Shown here: one piece after another, positions 9,073-17,946 of the stretch | Layout of the letters: every line of letters begins with the position of its first letter | How positions within the stretch are numbered: the stretch's first letter is position 1 | Source: Pseudomonadota bacterium | GTDB taxonomy: Bacteria > Pseudomonadota > Gammaproteobacteria > Burkholderiales > Thiobacillaceae | Assembly (NCBI GenBank): GCA_021826065.1 | Contig: JAKADY010000029.1 | Location: 1-40,356 of the forward strand | DNA: 40,356 nucleotides | Direction: 5' to 3' | Made by a program: the position numbers and the translations under genes | The notes under the pieces: model-generated | Seen by the model: the letters and a program-made list of their open reading frames with translations, nothing else | What the model was told of the DNA's origin: nothing | The model's database searches: none

Positions 9073-9771
9073 ATGCACAACACCCCCTACATCCTGGTGG
9101 TGGACGATGATGCCGGCATCCGTGACCTCCTGCGCGAATATCTGAGCCAGCAGGGCTACCGCGTGAGCACCGCGCGCGACGGCACGGAGATGGATGCCGA
9201 GCTCGCGCGCGAGCGGCCCGACCTGGTGGTGATGGACCTCATGCTGCCGGGCGAGGACGGCCTCACCCTCACCCGCCGGGTCAAGGCCGGCGCCGGCTGC
9301 CCCGTGATCATGCTGTCGGCGCGCGGCGAAGACATCGATCGCATCGTCGGCCTGGAGGTCGGCGCCGACGACTATCTGCCCAAACCCTTCAACCCGCGTG
9401 AGCTACTCGCGCGCATCCGCGCCGTGCTGCGCCGCGGCCAGGAGGCGCCGCCCGAGGCCGCCCAGACCGTGCGCTTCGGCGAGTTCACGCTGGACCTCGC
9501 CGCCCAGCGGCTCACCCGCGGCGAGGCGGAGGTCCCGCTCACCCATGCCGAATTCGCCCTGCTGCAGGTGTTCGTCGAGCACCCCAACCGGGCCCTGTCC
9601 CGCGACCAGATCATGGACTGGCTCAAGGGCTACGAGCGCGACCCTTTCGACCGCTCCATCGACGTGCGGGTGACCCGTCTGCGCCGCAAGATCGAGCCCG
9701 ACCCCGCCAACCCCGTGTACATCCGCACGGTGTGGGGCCAAGGCTACCTGTTCAACCCCAAGGGCAAGTGA
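9073..9771 (+). CDS. ompR: OmpR-family response regulator
   Basis: 232 residues. The receiver domain has acidic pocket Asp11-Asp12, phospho-acceptor Asp55 (VVMDLMLPG), and Lys104 in YLPKPFNPREL. The C-terminal winged-helix DNA-binding domain shows LTHAEFALL, RALSRDQIMDWL, DRSIDVRVTRLRRKIE and IRTVWGQGYLF. The overall pattern is closest to OmpR rather than PhoB or KdpE. AGGA stands six bases before the ATG. The kinase gene starts two bases after its stop, so the pair is co-transcribed. Targets cannot be read here, but the divergent envelope-protein genes are candidates. Confidence 0.93.
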   Translation: MHNTPYILVVDDDAGIRDLLREYLSQQGYRVSTARDGTEMDAELARERPDLVVMDLMLPGEDGLTLTRRVKAGAGCPVIMLSARGEDIDRIVGLEVGADDYLPKPFNPRELLARIRAVLRRGQEAPPEAAQTVRFGEFTLDLAAQRLTRGEAEVPLTHAEFALLQVFVEHPNRALSRDQIMDWLKGYERDPFDRSIDVRVTRLRRKIEPDPANPVYIRTVWGQGYLFNPKGK

Positions 9772-9772
9772 C

Positions 9773-11179
9773 TTGCCGCGCGGCGTGCCTCCCTCCGCCC
9801 CCCTCGCCCCTCACGCCTCACCCCTGCTCCCCCGCACCCTCTTCGGCCGCACCGCCGCCCTGCTGCTGGCGGCCTTCGCCGTACTGCTCGCCGCGACCCT
9901 GGCGGTGGTCTGGAGCAAGGTGATCGAGCCGCTCGCCTGGCGCACCGCGGACAACCTGGCCGGGCGCATGGTGCTGGCGGCGCAGACCTGGGTGGAGCTG
10001 CCGCCGGACACCCGCCCCGACTTCGAGCTGGAGTTGTCGCTGCACCACGGCCTGGAGCTGGGTGCGGTCCGCGACCGGCTGCCGCAGGCGCTCGCGGGCG
10101 GCTACTTCGACCGCCTGGTGGCGCGTGCTTTGAGCCAGCGCCTGCGCAGCCGCATCGTCCTCAAGCAGGGCCCGGACCCCGACTGGGCCTGGGCCGAGCT
10201 GACGGTGGGCGAGCACCTCCTGCGGGTGGGCTTCCTGCGCGAACGCTATGCCCTCACCGCGCCCTGGGAGGCGGCGGCCGTGCTGCTCACCGGCGCCCTG
10301 GCACTGCTGGTGCTCGCCCTGGCCATGGTGCGGCAGACCAGCCTGCGCCTGCAGGCGCTCGCCCGGCTGGCGCAAACGGTGGGCGAGGGCCGGCTGCCCG
10401 CGCGGCTGCCGGAGACCGGCGCCGAGGAGCTGCGACAGCTCACGCAGGCCTTCAACCGTATGGCCGGGGCGGTACAGGCCCTGCTGGAGAACCGCACCAC
10501 CCTGCTCGCCGGCATCTCGCACGACCTCAAGACCCCGCTCACGCGCATGCGGCTCGCCCTGGCGATGCTGGAGGGCAAGGTGGAGGACGCCCAGATCAAG
10601 CGGCTGGAGGCCGAGATCGACGAGATGCTCAAGCTCATCGACGACATGCTGGCATTCGCCCGCTCGCTGCAGGCGGAGGCGCCACAGGTCGTCGACCTCA
10701 CCGGTTTGATCGAGACCCAGGTGACCAAGGCGCGGGCCCAGGGCGAGGTGGATTGGCAAAAGCCCGGGCCTTGTCCCTGGCCGGTCGCCCCCGCGGCCCT
10801 CAGTCGCATCGTCGGCAACCTGCTGGACAACGCCCTGCGCTATGGCGCCGGCCAGGCGGTGACGGTGGAATTGACGTGCAGCGAGGCCGAGGCGCGCGTG
10901 CGGGTGCTCGACCGCGGCCCCGGCATCCCGGTCGAGGCGCGCGAGGCGGTGTTCCGTCCCTTCTACCGGCTGGAGTCCTCGCGCAGCCGTGACAGCGGCG
11001 GCAGCGGCCTGGGGCTGGCCATCGCCCGCCAGCTGGCCGACGCCCATGGCTGGCGCATCGAACTCGCCGACCGGCCGGGCGGCGGCCTGATCGCGGCGCT
11101 GGTGCTGCCCGCCGGGGCTAGTTCGCCCGGTAGCGGAACACCATCACCTCGAGCCAGTACAGGGTCCAGCAACGGATGA
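9773..11179 (+). CDS. envZ: EnvZ-type sensor histidine kinase
   Basis: 468 residues. Two membrane segments (about 28-46 and 167-186) flank a periplasmic domain. Then come HAMP (TVGEGRLPARLPETGAEE in part), the dimerisation helix with His250 in AGISHDLKTPLTRMR, and the ATPase with N353 (VGNLLDNALRYG), DRGPGIP and GSGLGLAI. The partner is the preceding ompR. No ATG is available near the N-terminus: TTG 9773 or GTG 9785 must be used. The first 20 residues (APLAPHASPLLP) are encoded by a heptamer repeat tract like that in cca. The last 22 residues (ASSPGSG..SSNG) lie past the ATPase fold and overlap an antisense small ORF by 62 bases. Confidence 0.92.
   Translation: MPRGVPPSAPLAPHASPLLPRTLFGRTAALLLAAFAVLLAATLAVVWSKVIEPLAWRTADNLAGRMVLAAQTWVELPPDTRPDFELELSLHHGLELGAVRDRLPQALAGGYFDRLVARALSQRLRSRIVLKQGPDPDWAWAELTVGEHLLRVGFLRERYALTAPWEAAAVLLTGALALLVLALAMVRQTSLRLQALARLAQTVGEGRLPARLPETGAEELRQLTQAFNRMAGAVQALLENRTTLLAGISHDLKTPLTRMRLALAMLEGKVEDAQIKRLEAEIDEMLKLIDDMLAFARSLQAEAPQVVDLTGLIETQVTKARAQGEVDWQKPGPCPWPVAPAALSRIVGNLLDNALRYGAGQAVTVELTCSEAEARVRVLDRGPGIPVEAREAVFRPFYRLESSRSRDSGGSGLGLAIARQLADAHGWRIELADRPGGGLIAALVLPAGASSPGSGTPSPRASTGSSNG
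9791..9820. repeat. Heptamer tract at the start of the kinase gene
   Basis: Consecutive degenerate 7-base units (CCCCTCG, CCCCTCA, CGCCTCA, CCCCTGC) encode the kinase N-terminus. They belong to the same type as the tract at the start of cca. Confidence 0.65.
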
Positions 11180-11273
11180 GGAAGTGCCGGCTGCGCGTCT
11201 CGACGCGACGCCAGGCGTGATCGGCCGTGCGCTGCACGCGGATGGTGAGGCTGGGTGTGAGGGTCAGCGTCAT
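11118..11273 (-). CDS. 51-residue hypothetical protein under a sigma-54 promoter
   Basis: No family recognised. The sequence begins MTLTLTPSLTIRVQRT, has an Arg-rich middle and ends with an aromatic hydrophobic stretch (FLIRCWTLYWLEVMVF), which could be a short membrane-associated helix. GGGGAG precedes the ATG at a suitable distance. The strongest argument that this is a real gene is the consensus sigma-54 promoter, whose predicted start site lies about 22 bases upstream. It overlaps the 3' end of the envZ-type gene by 62 bases on the opposite strand. The alternative is that the transcript is a regulatory antisense RNA for the kinase. Confidence 0.5.
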   Translation of the reverse strand: MTLTLTPSLTIRVQRTADHAWRRVETRSRHFLIRCWTLYWLEVMVFRYRAN

Positions 11274-11305
11274 GGCGGGCTCCCCTTGGGTCTTTGACGG
11301 GATCA

Positions 11306-11322
11306 TGCAAACCCCGTGCCAG
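11306..11322 (-). promoter_or_regulatory. Sigma-54 (RpoN) promoter
   Basis: On the minus strand the sequence reads CTGGCACGGGGTTTGCA, which matches YTGGCACG-N4-TTGCW at every fixed base. The GG and GC dinucleotides are exactly ten bases apart. The predicted start is near 11295. Confidence 0.8.
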
Positions 11323-11437
11323 ACACACCCGGCCGGCGCGAACCGGGGAGCGCCCTCGCGATAGGCCGCCGGCGCGGCGATCGTGGCCAAGCGAGGCCGC
11401 AAACGCCGCCCGGCAGGGCGTTGGAAAGCGCGCCAGA

Positions 11438-11455
11438 GCGTCGAGCTTTCGACGC
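11438..11455. promoter_or_regulatory. Candidate enhancer site upstream of the sigma-54 promoter
   Basis: GCGTCGA and TCGACGC form a perfect 7-base inverted repeat with a 4-base spacer. It is centred about 150 bases upstream of the predicted sigma-54 start, the usual distance for bacterial enhancer-binding protein sites. It is also within the glyQ upstream region, so the assignment is tentative. Confidence 0.3.
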
Positions 11456-11486
11456 CGTCGGCTGCCTGCCAGCCGCCGCGAGCGGT

Positions 11487-11492
11487 TACAAT
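11487..11492 (+). promoter_or_regulatory. -10 element of glyQ
   Basis: TACAAT stands 28 bases before the glyQ ATG. No clear -35 is seen. Otherwise the interval 11274-11520 holds the sigma-54 promoter and its possible enhancer; no further gene was recognised. Confidence 0.45.
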
Positions 11493-11520
11493 TCGGGCTC
11501 CAACTCGCCCAGACACCGAC

Positions 11521-12476
<956 letters not shown>

Positions 12477-12480
<4 letters not shown>

Positions 12481-14561
12481 AGACAGACACCCTGCTCATC
12501 GAACTCCTCACCGAGGAGCTGCCGCCCAAGGCCCTGCCCCGGCTGGGCGAGGCCTTCGCCAGCCAGATCGAGGCCGGGCTCGCGCGCGAGAAGCTGCTCG
12601 AGCCGGAGGCCCAGCCGACCTGGTACGCCACGCCCCGGCGCCTGGCGCTCGCCCTGACCGGCGTGCGCGCCCAGGCCCCGGACGAGAGCGTCACCGAGAA
12701 GATCATGCCGGTGGCGGTGGGCCTGGACGCCGAGGGCCGCCCCACCCCGGCCCTGCTCAAGAAACTCGCTGCCAAGGGCATCCCCGAGGCGGCGATCCCC
12801 CGTTTCGAACGCCGTCTGGACGGCAAGACCGAGACCCTGTTCTACACCTACACCTCGCCGGGTCGGCGGCTCGCCGAGGTCCTCGAGGCCATCGTCGAGG
12901 AATCGGTGCGGCGGCTGCCCATCCCCAAGCTGATGCGCTGGGGGGCGGGCGAGGCCGAATTCGTGCGCCCCGTGCACGGCGTCATTGCCCTGCACGGGGA
13001 GGCGGTGGTGCCCTGCACGCTGTTCGGGCTGACGGCCGGGCGTGTCACCCGTGGTCATCGTTTCATGGGAGAGGGCGAGATCGTCATCGAACACGCCGCC
13101 GCCTATGCCGAAGCCCTGCGCGCGCGCGGCCGTGTGGAGCCCGATTTCGCCGCCCGCCGCGATCGCATCCAGGCGGCGCTCGAGGCCGCAGCGGGGAGCG
13201 AGCAGGTGCTGATCCCCGAGGCACTGCTCGACGAGGTCACGGCGCTGACCGAGTGGCCGGTGGTGCTCAAGGGCAGCTTCGATGCCGCCTTCCTCGCCGT
13301 GCCGCAGGAGTGTCTCATCCTGTCGATGCAAAGCCACCAGCGCTACTTCCCACTGCTCGACGCCAACGGGCGGCTGCTGCCGCGTTTCCTGCTGGTGGCT
13401 AATCTGGAATCGCCAGAACCGGCGCGCATCGTGCACGGCAACGAGCGCGTGCTGCGGGCGCGGCTGGCGGACGCCAAATTCTTCTACGACCAGGACCGTA
13501 AGACCCGGCTGGAGGCGCGCGTGCCCAGGCTGGACGAGGTGGTCTACCACAACCGCCTGGGCAGCCAGGGCGATCGCGTGCGGCGCCTGACCCGCCTGAG
13601 CGCGGCCATCGCCCGCGAGCTCAATGCCGACGCGGATCTCGCCGCCCGCGCCGCGCTGCTGGCCAAGGCCGATCTCGTGACCGACATGGTGGGCGAGTTC
13701 CCCGAGCTGCAGGGCATCATGGGGCGCTACTACGCCCTGCACGATGGCGAGGACGACCGTGTGGCCGCCGCCATCGAGGCCCACTATCTGCCCCGATTCG
13801 CCGGTGACCGGCTGCCCGAGGGCAACATCGCCCTGTCGCTGGCCCTGGCCGACCGGCTGGATCAGCTCATCGGGATTTTCGGCATCGGCCTGGTGCCCAC
13901 CGGCGACAAGGACCCCTATGCCCTGCGCCGGGCCGCCCTGGGTGTGCTGCGCATGCTGCTGGAACAGGGCCTGCCGCTCGACTTGAGAGAGCTGCTGCGC
14001 TTGGCGCACGCCCAGTTCGACCGTGAACAGGTCGCCGACAGCACGCCGGTGGACGTCTTCCTGTTCATGCTCGAGCGGCTGCGCGTCTACCTGCGCGAGC
14101 GCGGCCACGCCGTCGACGAGGTGGAGGCGGTGGTCGTACAGCAGCCCAGCCGCATCGACCGGGTGCCGGCCCGGCTCGCCGCCGTGGCGGCCTTCCGCCG
14201 GCTGCCCGAGGCTGCGGCCCTGGCCGCCGCCAACAAGCGCATCCAGAACCTGCTCAAGAAGGCGGGTGAGGTGGGCGGCGGCATCGACGCGACACTGTTG
14301 CAGGAAGCGGCGGAACGCGAGCTCTACCACACCCTGATCGAGGTGCAGCCCAAGGTCGAGGCCCTGCTGGCGGGGCTGGACTACACCGGCGCCCTGTGTG
14401 AGCTGGCCGGGGTGCGCACGGCCGTGGACCGCTTCTTCGACCAGGTCATGGTCATGGTGGACGAGCCCCTGTTGCGCGCCAATCGCCTGGCGCTCCTCGC
14501 CCAGCTCGCCCGCGTCATGAACTGCGTGGCCGACATCGGCCAGCTCGCGCCACAGCGCTGA
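12477..14561 (+). CDS. glyS: Glycyl-tRNA synthetase beta subunit
   Basis: Binds tRNA-Gly and completes the synthetase with GlyQ. 694 residues, the standard length. The N-terminus reads [18 protein letters not shown], as in the family. Central HD-like segments include [17 protein letters not shown] and [15 protein letters not shown] with the [14 protein letters not shown] motif. The C-terminus carries the DALR-type anticodon-binding region ([23 protein letters not shown]). It overlaps glyQ by four bases and is followed after three bases by the SAM hydroxide adenosyltransferase gene. Confidence 0.98.
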
Positions 14562-14564
14562 CCC

Positions 14565-15311
14565 ATGCTGGTCCTGTTCACCGACTACGGCTGGCGCGAC
14601 CCCTATGTCGGCCAGGTCAAGGCGGTGCTGGCCCGGCATGCGCCGGGGGTGCCGGTCATCGACCTCATGCACGAGGTGGCCCCGTTCAACGCCCATGCCG
14701 GCGCCCACCTGCTCGACGCCCTCATCGCCCCCTTCCCGCCGGGCAGCGTTTGCCTCGCGGTGATCGACCCGGGCGTGGGCACGCCGCGCGAAACCCTGGT
14801 GGTCGAGGCGGACGGGCGCTGGTATGTGGGGCCGGACAACGGCCTGCTGAGCGTGGTCGCCGCCCGCGCCGCGACGGCGCGCTACTGGCGTATCCGCTGG
14901 CGTCCCGAGCAGTTGTCCGACACCTTCCACGGCCGCGACCTCTTCGCCCCGGTGGCCGCCTGGCTGGCGCAGGGTCCCTTCCCCGCCGACAAACTCGAAC
15001 CGGTCGCGGCCCCGACGGTGCAGTTCGACCCGGCCGACCTGCCGCGGGTGATCCACATCGACCACTACGGCAATGCCTGGACCGGCATCCGCGGCGGCCT
15101 CATGCAGGGGGTTGACCTGGAGGTGAAGGGCCGGGTGCTGCCGCATCACCGCGTCTTCGCCGAGGCCGCCAAGGGCACCGCCTTCTGGTACGTCAACAGC
15201 GCCGGCCTGGTCGAGATCGCCGCCAACCGGGCCTCGGCCGCCGCACTCCTGGGCCTCGCAGTGGGCGACCCGGTCAGGTTATCAGGATCGCCCGATAGTC
15301 GTTTACATTAG
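14565..15311 (+). CDS. SAM hydroxide adenosyltransferase (DUF62 family)
   Basis: 248 residues. The family includes SAM-dependent fluorinase and chlorinase, but most bacterial members hydrolyse S-adenosylmethionine to adenosine and methionine using hydroxide. Family motifs seen: FTDYGWRDPYVG (residues 5-16), VIDPGVG, GPDNGLLS, and the later DHYGNAWTG. Nothing suggests a halogenase. It starts three bases after glyS and is probably in that operon. Its 3' end overlaps the convergent glycerate kinase gene by 38 bases. Confidence 0.88.
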   Translation: MLVLFTDYGWRDPYVGQVKAVLARHAPGVPVIDLMHEVAPFNAHAGAHLLDALIAPFPPGSVCLAVIDPGVGTPRETLVVEADGRWYVGPDNGLLSVVAARAATARYWRIRWRPEQLSDTFHGRDLFAPVAAWLAQGPFPADKLEPVAAPTVQFDPADLPRVIHIDHYGNAWTGIRGGLMQGVDLEVKGRVLPHHRVFAEAAKGTAFWYVNSAGLVEIAANRASAAALLGLAVGDPVRLSGSPDSRLH

Positions 15312-16545
15312 TCCGCGTCGGGCCGGAGACGAGGAGGTCGCCCAGCGGCGCGAAGAAGCCGCAGGCGTCGTTGTCGGCGAGCAGGCGCCGTGCATCGAGC
15401 CCCAGGGTGCGGGCCCGCGCGAGGCTGTCCGGTGTGACCAACGCCCCCGCATGCGGGCCGGTGCCGTCGATGCCGTCGGTGTCGGCGGCCAGGGCATAGA
15501 CCCCGGGCAGCCCACCGAGCTTGATGGCCAGGGCCAGGGCGAACTCGGCGTTGCGCCCACCCCGCCCGCGCCCGCGTACCGTCACCGTCGTCTCGCCGCC
15601 CGCGAGCAGTACCACGGGCGGCGCCCAGGGCGTGCCGTAGAGCCGCACCTCCCGCGCCAGGGCGGCGAAGACGGCCGCCACCTCGCGCGCCTCACCCTCG
15701 ATCGAATCGCCCAGGACGACGGCATGGACCCCATGGGCCCGGAAGACCTCGGCCGCGGCGGTGAGCGCCGTGCGTCCACTGGCGATGACGCGGTGTTCGA
15801 CCCGCGCGAAGCAGGCCGCGCCCGGCTTCGGCGTCTCCGCCAGCTCACCGCGCACGCCCCGTTCGAGGTGTGCGCGCACCGCAGCGGGTGGTGTGACGCC
15901 CCAACGCGCCAGGACCTCGATCGCGTCGTGATAGGTCGTGGGGTCGGGCGCGAAGGGCCCCGAGGCGATCACCGCGGGGTCGTCACCCGCCACGTCGGAG
16001 ATGGCCAGCACCGTCACCGGCGCGCGGCTCACGGCCGCGAGTCGCCCGCCCAGGGTGCGGGTGAGGTGTTTGCGCACGCAGTTGATCTCGGCGATGGGCG
16101 CCCCGCAGGCGAGCAGGTCGCCGCTCACGCAGGCGATGTCGTCGAGGGTGAGGCCCTCGGCGGGTAGCGACAGAAGGCTGGAGCCGCCGCCGGAGATCAG
16201 GGCCAGGAGGCGGTCCTCCGGTCCGGCGCCGGCGACCAGGCGCAGGACCTCCGCGGCCGCCTGCAACACGGCCGCGTCCGGCAGGGGGTGGCCCGCCTCG
16301 ACCACGCGGATCGAGCGCATGGATTGCCCATGACCGTGGCGGGTGACCACCAGGCCGTCCAGGCTTAGGCCCGGCGGGGCATGCGCCTCCACCGCCGCCG
16401 CCATGGCCGCGGCCGCCTTGCCGGCCCCCACCACCCGCAGGTGCCCGCTCACGGGCAGCGACAGGTGCGGCGGCACCACCCGCTCGGGCTGGGCGGCGGC
16501 AATGGCGGCAGCGTGGGCCGCATAAAGCAGTTCAATCGGCTGCAA
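15274..16545 (-). CDS. Glycerate kinase, MOFRL family (GckA/TtuD type)
   Basis: Phosphorylates glycerate to 2-phosphoglycerate; family members have also been called hydroxypyruvate reductase. About 423 residues. The N-terminal GckA-type domain shows VVGAGKAAAAMA, VVEAGHPLPD and LLALISGGGSSLL. The C-terminal MOFRL domain has LLAGGETTVTVRGRGRGGRNAEFAL, DTDGIDGTGPHAGALV and LLVSGPTRTNVND in pattern. No ATG lies at a sensible place; TTG 16545 (LQPIELLYAAHAAAI) is the likely start, with weak ribosome-binding sequence. It is divergent from hddC and its end overlaps the SAM-hydrolase gene. It may serve photorespiratory-type or C2 metabolism. Confidence 0.88.
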   Translation of the reverse strand: MQPIELLYAAHAAAIAAAQPERVVPPHLSLPVSGHLRVVGAGKAAAAMAAAVEAHAPPGLSLDGLVVTRHGHGQSMRSIRVVEAGHPLPDAAVLQAAAEVLRLVAGAGPEDRLLALISGGGSSLLSLPAEGLTLDDIACVSGDLLACGAPIAEINCVRKHLTRTLGGRLAAVSRAPVTVLAISDVAGDDPAVIASGPFAPDPTTYHDAIEVLARWGVTPPAAVRAHLERGVRGELAETPKPGAACFARVEHRVIASGRTALTAAAEVFRAHGVHAVVLGDSIEGEAREVAAVFAALAREVRLYGTPWAPPVVLLAGGETTVTVRGRGRGGRNAEFALALAIKLGGLPGVYALAADTDGIDGTGPHAGALVTPDSLARARTLGLDARRLLADNDACGFFAPLGDLLVSGPTRTNVNDYRAILIT

Positions 16546-16636
16546 GACGATGCTCGAACGGGTTGCAAAGCCGCCCCTGCGCAAGGCTGGCGGCTTGGTG
16601 TATTGTCCCGCAACGACGACCACCCTGCATGACGCC

Positions 16637-17377
16637 ATGTCGACACCTGCCCCAGCGCCCACCGATCCCCCTCTGCAGGCCATCGTCCTGGCCGGGGGGC
16701 TGGGCACGCGGCTGCGCAGCGTGGTGCCGGACCTGCCCAAGCCCATGGCGCCGGTGGCCGGCCGGCCCTTCCTCGCCCACGTCCTCGACGCCCTGGTCGA
16801 GGCCGGCTTCGAGGCCGCCGTCCTGGCGGTGGGTTACCGCCACGAGGCGATTCAGGATCACTTCGGTCACCGCTACCGCGGCATGCCGCTGCGCTACTCC
16901 ATCGAATCGAGCCCCTTGGGCACTGGCGGCGCGATCCGGTTGGCGGGCACGCAGATCGACGCCGACCCGGTCTTCGTCCTCAATGGCGACACGTTTGTCG
17001 CCCTCGACTACCGGGCCATGCACGCCGCCCACCTTGCGGCTGGCGTACAGCTCAGTGTGGCCGTCTGCGCGGTGCCCGACGTCGAACGCTACGGCAGCGT
17101 CGAGGTCGAGGCCGGCCGGCTCGTCGGCTTCCGCGAGAAGGGGCGCAGCGGCTCGGGCCTCATCAACGCCGGCACCTATCTCCTCGCCGCCGAGCTGATC
17201 GCCCAGATCCCTGAGGGTCGGCCGCACGCTTTCGAACAGGAACTGCTGGTGCCCCAAGTGGCGACCCTGCGCCCGCTGGCCTTCCTCACCAGCGGGCGTT
17301 TCATCGACATCGGCGTGCCGGCGGACTACGCCCGCGCCCAGGCCCTGTTCGCCCAGCCCACGGGGCCCGACCGATGA
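16637..17377 (+). CDS. Sugar-1-phosphate nucleotidyltransferase, HddC-like
   Basis: 247 residues with the nucleotidyltransferase signature [20 protein letters not shown] and [11 protein letters not shown] (residues 15-44), NGDTF as metal motif, and the GTGGAIR stretch. The pattern is that of D-glycero-D-manno-heptose 1-phosphate guanylyltransferase (HddC) and related mannose-1-phosphate transferases. The overlap (ATGA) with gmhB, a heptose bisphosphate phosphatase, supports a role in activating heptose for surface glycan. The nucleotide used (GTP or another) cannot be read from sequence. No membrane segments. Confidence 0.8.
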   Translation: MSTPAPAPTDPPLQAIVLAGGLGTRLRSVVPDLPKPMAPVAGRPFLAHVLDALVEAGFEAAVLAVGYRHEAIQDHFGHRYRGMPLRYSIESSPLGTGGAIRLAGTQIDADPVFVLNGDTFVALDYRAMHAAHLAAGVQLSVAVCAVPDVERYGSVEVEAGRLVGFREKGRSGSGLINAGTYLLAAELIAQIPEGRPHAFEQELLVPQVATLRPLAFLTSGRFIDIGVPADYARAQALFAQPTGPDR

Positions 17378-17940
17378 GTCCAAGGCCGCGGCCGGCCCTG
17401 TTCCTCGACCGCGATGGCGTCATCAACGTCGAGAAGAACTACGTCCATCGCATCGAGGACTTCGAGTTCATGCCGGGGATCTTCGAACTGTGCGGCACCG
17501 CCCGCGACCGGGGGCTCGCCCTGGTGGTGGTCACCAACCAGGCCGGCATCGCCCGCGGCTATTACTCCGAGGCCGATTATCAGCGCCTCACCGCCTGGAT
17601 GCTCGCGCAGTTCCGCACGCGCGGCATCGCCCTCGACGCCGTCTATCACTGTCCCTATCACCCCACGGCGGGGATCGGCGACTACCGGCGCGAGTCCTTC
17701 GACCGCAAGCCCAACCCCGGCATGCTGCTGAAGGCGCGCGACGCCCTGGGCCTGGACCTGCCGCGCTCGCTGCTGATCGGCGACAAGACCTCCGACATCG
17801 CGGCGGGCCGTGCGGCCGGGGTGGGTCATCTGCTCCTACTGGGCGGCGAAGCCGTGGATGCCGACGATGTGGTGAGTGTGCCCGACCTCGAGGAGGCCCG
17901 GCGCAGACTGATCGAGATCCTCGCAGCCGACCCAGCCTGA
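17374..17940 (+). CDS. gmhB: D-glycero-D-manno-heptose 1,7-bisphosphate 7-phosphatase
   Basis: HAD-family phosphatase, 188 residues, removing the 7-phosphate from heptose 1,7-bisphosphate for LPS core or S-layer glycan precursors. Motif I is FLDRDGVIN (nucleophile Asp12), motif II VTNQAG, and motif [11 protein letters not shown]. The zinc loop is incomplete: CPYHP (Cys93, His96) is present, but the second pair, normally cysteines before RKP, reads ESFDRKP. Zinc is thus probably not bound by the classical four ligands. It overlaps the hddC-like gene by four bases. Confidence 0.9.
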   Translation: MSPRPRPALFLDRDGVINVEKNYVHRIEDFEFMPGIFELCGTARDRGLALVVVTNQAGIARGYYSEADYQRLTAWMLAQFRTRGIALDAVYHCPYHPTAGIGDYRRESFDRKPNPGMLLKARDALGLDLPRSLLIGDKTSDIAAGRAAGVGHLLLLGGEAVDADDVVSVPDLEEARRRLIEILAADPA

Positions 17941-17946
17941 GGCCGT

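Noticed and set aside
15303-15311. Frameshift or read-through at the end of the SAM-hydrolase gene
   Set aside because: Length and motifs are complete; the overlap with the convergent gene is short and at the tails only.
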